A DNA stretch of 33,484 bases, from the NCBI GenBank assembly GCA_016790815.1, contig JAEUOG010000066.1, positions 1 to 33,484 of the forward strand, in the 5' to 3' direction. Under the pieces are notes generated by a model. It did no database searches, was not told the DNA's origin, and saw nothing but the letters and a program-made list of their open reading frames with translations. The position numbers were made by a program, and so were the translations under genes. Shown here piece after piece: positions 31,807 through 33,484 of the stretch; within the stretch, counting starts at the first letter, position 1, and every line of letters begins with the position of its first letter. The stretch comes from Dechloromonas sp. (GTDB lineage: Bacteria; Pseudomonadota; Gammaproteobacteria; Burkholderiales; Rhodocyclaceae).

Positions 31807-32423
31807 TGCGACACTGGATCATTGATCGGGAAGTAGCGTTGCTTCCGTCTTGGTTGGAGGCGCTGCCACAGGCCAAACTCATACAGCGTGACGTGATAGT
31901 GGATTTACCACGAGGAGAGCAGGCAATCTATTGGTGCCGGTTGCGCCATGGAGAGACCGTATCTTCCATTTTTCCGCCAATCCAACTCGAGGCCGGGCAG
32001 TTTGTGGTGGTTCTTGCTGACGAGCCTGATGAGACCATCGTGACCGAATCGCTCGCATCTGGTGCTTCTGGCTGTTGCAATACCTATGCGGCACCAGATG
32101 TACTCAAACAAGTGGCACTGGTGGTGCAAAATGGTGGGTTGTGGATTGGCCAGTCGCTGCTGCAACGTGTGATTGGGAGCGCTGCAGCGATTCTTGGGCG
32201 GCGACCGCAAGATCAGGAAATCGAAAACTGGTCGTCGCAGCTATCGGAACGTGAGGCGCAAGTGGCGCGTCTTGTGGCTGTTGGTGCGAGCAACAAGGAA
32301 GTTGCCAGACAGTTGTCCATTACGGAAAGAACGGTGAAGGCACACCTGACTGCTGTTTTCGAAAAACTCGGGCTACGTGACCGCTTGCAACTATCGCTCC
32401 GGGTCAATGGTCTCAGCACTTGA
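31806..32423 (+). CDS. LuxR-type DNA-binding regulator with degenerate N-terminal domain
   Basis: A 205-residue protein. The C-terminal helix-turn-helix (about 142-200) is clear: LSEREAQVARLVAVGASNKE, then VARQLSITERTVKAHLTAV, the GerE/LuxR pattern. The N-terminal 120 residues are receiver-like in order (VVVLADEPDETIVTESLASG, then QVALVVQNGG), but there is no acidic pocket, no obvious phospho-acceptor Asp and no conserved Lys. Control by phosphorylation is therefore unlikely. It is the third gene of the secretion operon, and a 14-bp palindrome upstream of the adhesin start is a natural binding target. It probably controls adhesin or exporter expression. Confidence 0.8.
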   Translation: MRHWIIDREVALLPSWLEALPQAKLIQRDVIVDLPRGEQAIYWCRLRHGETVSSIFPPIQLEAGQFVVVLADEPDETIVTESLASGASGCCNTYAAPDVLKQVALVVQNGGLWIGQSLLQRVIGSAAAILGRRPQDQEIENWSSQLSEREAQVARLVAVGASNKEVARQLSITERTVKAHLTAVFEKLGLRDRLQLSLRVNGLST

Positions 32424-32433
32424 TAGTGGTTTT

Positions 32434-32447
32434 GTGAATTAATTCAC
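32434..32447. promoter_or_regulatory. 14-bp palindrome in the adhesin promoter region
   Basis: GTGAATTAATTCAC is a perfect palindrome 93 bp before the adhesin ATG and just after the LuxR-type gene stop. Dimeric regulators bind such sites. No good promoter hexamers could be fixed around it, though the region is AT-rich (for example TTGATACATTTACAC near 32491). Confidence 0.45.
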
Positions 32448-32539
32448 GTTTTTGTGCGGGATGGTACTTTGGTGCAATAGATTGTCGATGTTGATACATT
32501 TACACTTTTGGTATTGCTAATAGTGTCAGGAGTATCACC

Positions 32540-33484
32540 ATGGCTCAAGCCCAAGTAGTCGCTCAAGTTTCCGTCTTGTCTGGCCAGGCTTTTGCGCGAG
32601 ATAGCGCAGGAAATATGCGTCGCCTTAAATTGGGCGATGTTATTCGCGAAGGCGAGAGCGTCGTTGCTGGGCAGGGGTCAAAGGTGGTTTTGACACTCGC
32701 CGACGGCCGTGAGCTTGATGTGCATCCTGGTGAAACGGCAAGGATGGATGCGGAAGTGGCCTCGCCTGTGAAGCCAGACGCCACTGACAGTGCGATCGCC
32801 AATGATCAGAAGGGTTTCAAGAAGATCGCCTCCGTGCTGACGTCCGGTGGCGACCTTGATGCGCTACTTGACGAAGAAGCGCCTGCAGCTGGTCTGGCTG
32901 GACAGGGAGGTAACGAGGGGCATACCTTCATTGAGTTGCTGCGCATTGTTGAAACCGTCGATCCGCTGGCTTTTCAGTTCGGCACTGGTCGGGATCGGCC
33001 ACTCGATACGTTTGATGGTGGTGTTCAGACGTTTAGTGATCTGTCTGTTTTCAATGTTGGCAGCGACCTCGTGGTCGACGAAGCTGCGGGCACCATCACC
33101 TTCACGGTCACTCGAGCCGGCGCGCTGGATCGGGCGGCCAGTGTCAGCTACGGTACGGCGGATGGCACAGCGGTAGCCGGTAGCGATTACACCGCGATTA
33201 GTGGTGTGCTCAACTTCGCACCCGGAGAAACCAGCAAGACCGTCACCGTCGCACTGAACAATGACACCCTCTTCGAAGGTGGTGAAACCTTCAGCCTAAA
33301 CCTAAGTGCGCCGATCAATGGCACACTGGGCGATGCAACCCAGATCGGCACCATTGTCGATGACGGGCGCAGCCTGCCGGGTGGTCCGGCCAACGATGAC
33401 CGTCCGGTCTTCAACATGGGCTCCGACTTCGTGGTAGACGAAGCGGCGGGCACGGTCACCTTCACGGTCACCAAGACCGGCGCC
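32540..33484 (+). CDS. LapA-like giant adhesin, N-terminal part (retention module and Calx-beta repeats)
   Basis: The first 315 residues of a reading frame that is open at the right edge. Residues 1-130 match the retention module of LapA/BapA-type adhesins (AQVSVLSGQAFARDSAGNMR, VIREGESVVAGQGSKVVLTL). An Ala-Ala-Gly site, DEEAPAAGLAG at about 111-121, corresponds to the LapG protease cleavage position in LapA. From about residue 170 Calx-beta repeats begin (FNVGSDLVVDEAAGTITFTV), with a repeat period of 120 residues. AGGAG lies before the ATG. The protein would be secreted by the adjacent exporter, held in the outer membrane by the retention module and released when LapG cuts, a c-di-GMP-controlled biofilm adhesin. 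The lapD and lapG genes are not in the window. Confidence 0.88.
   Translation, partial: MAQAQVVAQVSVLSGQAFARDSAGNMRRLKLGDVIREGESVVAGQGSKVVLTLADGRELDVHPGETARMDAEVASPVKPDATDSAIANDQKGFKKIASVLTSGGDLDALLDEEAPAAGLAGQGGNEGHTFIELLRIVETVDPLAFQFGTGRDRPLDTFDGGVQTFSDLSVFNVGSDLVVDEAAGTITFTVTRAGALDRAASVSYGTADGTAVAGSDYTAISGVLNFAPGETSKTVTVALNNDTLFEGGETFSLNLSAPINGTLGDATQIGTIVDDGRSLPGGPANDDRPVFNMGSDFVVDEAAGTVTFTVTKTGA
33049..33408 (+). repeat. First Calx-beta repeat unit of the adhesin (360 bp period)
   Basis: The unit opening near 33049 (encoding VFNVGSDLVVDEAAGTITF) recurs exactly 360 bp later at 33409 (VFNMGSDFVVDEAAGTVTF), so one unit is 120 codons. The second unit is cut by the window edge; more copies are expected beyond it. 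Confidence 0.8.

Noticed and set aside
32454-32490. Possible sigma54 promoter (GG...GC spacing) upstream of the adhesin
   Set aside because: The spacing between the GG and GC elements is nine, not ten, and the rest of the consensus is poor.

Overview
The window looks like the chromosome of a betaproteobacterium, most likely Rhodocyclales (Dechloromonas/Azonexus-like). This is judged from the GC-rich coding sequence, the exbB-exbD-lpxK-Trm112-kdsB-adk gene order, the pfp-hppA pyrophosphate pair and protein similarity as I recall it; no database search was possible. Positions 1 to about 2660 are more AT-rich and mobile in character. They hold the end of a probable IS21-family element that truncates a small gene, a serine resolvase with a Tn3-type res-like site, a 37-residue membrane peptide, a hairpin-rich stretch, and a sequence resembling the 3' end of a tRNA that may mark the island boundary.

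From 2762 to 4291 lies a small housekeeping run: rluE (23S rRNA pseudouridine synthase), an exported DUF192 protein and ubiC (chorismate lyase). Facing it, 4382-15128 on the minus strand is the most unusual part of the window: five tightly packed genes. In transcription order these are a TIR/deoxyribosyltransferase-like - TPR-S - SLOG-like protein, a caspase-like peptidase, an 1806-residue protein with two alpha/beta-hydrolase domains plus a CHAT protease and a TPR-like tail, an M15 peptidoglycan-peptidase-like protein, and a polytopic membrane protein with a cytosolic TIR/SLOG-like domain. A good sigma70-type promoter with an inverted repeat at the start site precedes the first gene. The content matches modules known from bacterial conflict (anti-phage or programmed-death) systems. 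I propose a nucleotide-sensing, protease-relay system with envelope-damaging effectors.

From 15436 to 18690 on the plus strand are a duplicated ChrR-type cupin, an exported SH3-like protein and a lipoprotein serine hydrolase, closed by a bidirectional terminator. sodB and xseA follow on the minus strand. From 21064 to 28118 runs a long plus-strand housekeeping block: an ExbB/ExbD proton channel pair, LPS genes lpxK and kdsB with a Trm112-like small protein between them, adk, PPi-dependent phosphofructokinase and a K+-independent-type proton-pumping pyrophosphatase, ending in a terminator.

From 28217 to the right edge is a LapA-type adhesin locus: a type I secretion ABC transporter, its HlyD-type adaptor and a LuxR-type regulator in one overlapping operon, then the start of a giant adhesin with an N-terminal retention module, a likely LapG-type cleavage site and 120-residue Calx-beta repeats. 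A short motif of about 30 bp (consensus beginning CGGTCRACSGS then a run of A) occurs at least six times through the window, inside genes as well as between them; twice it encodes the peptide FAVDR in unrelated proteins.
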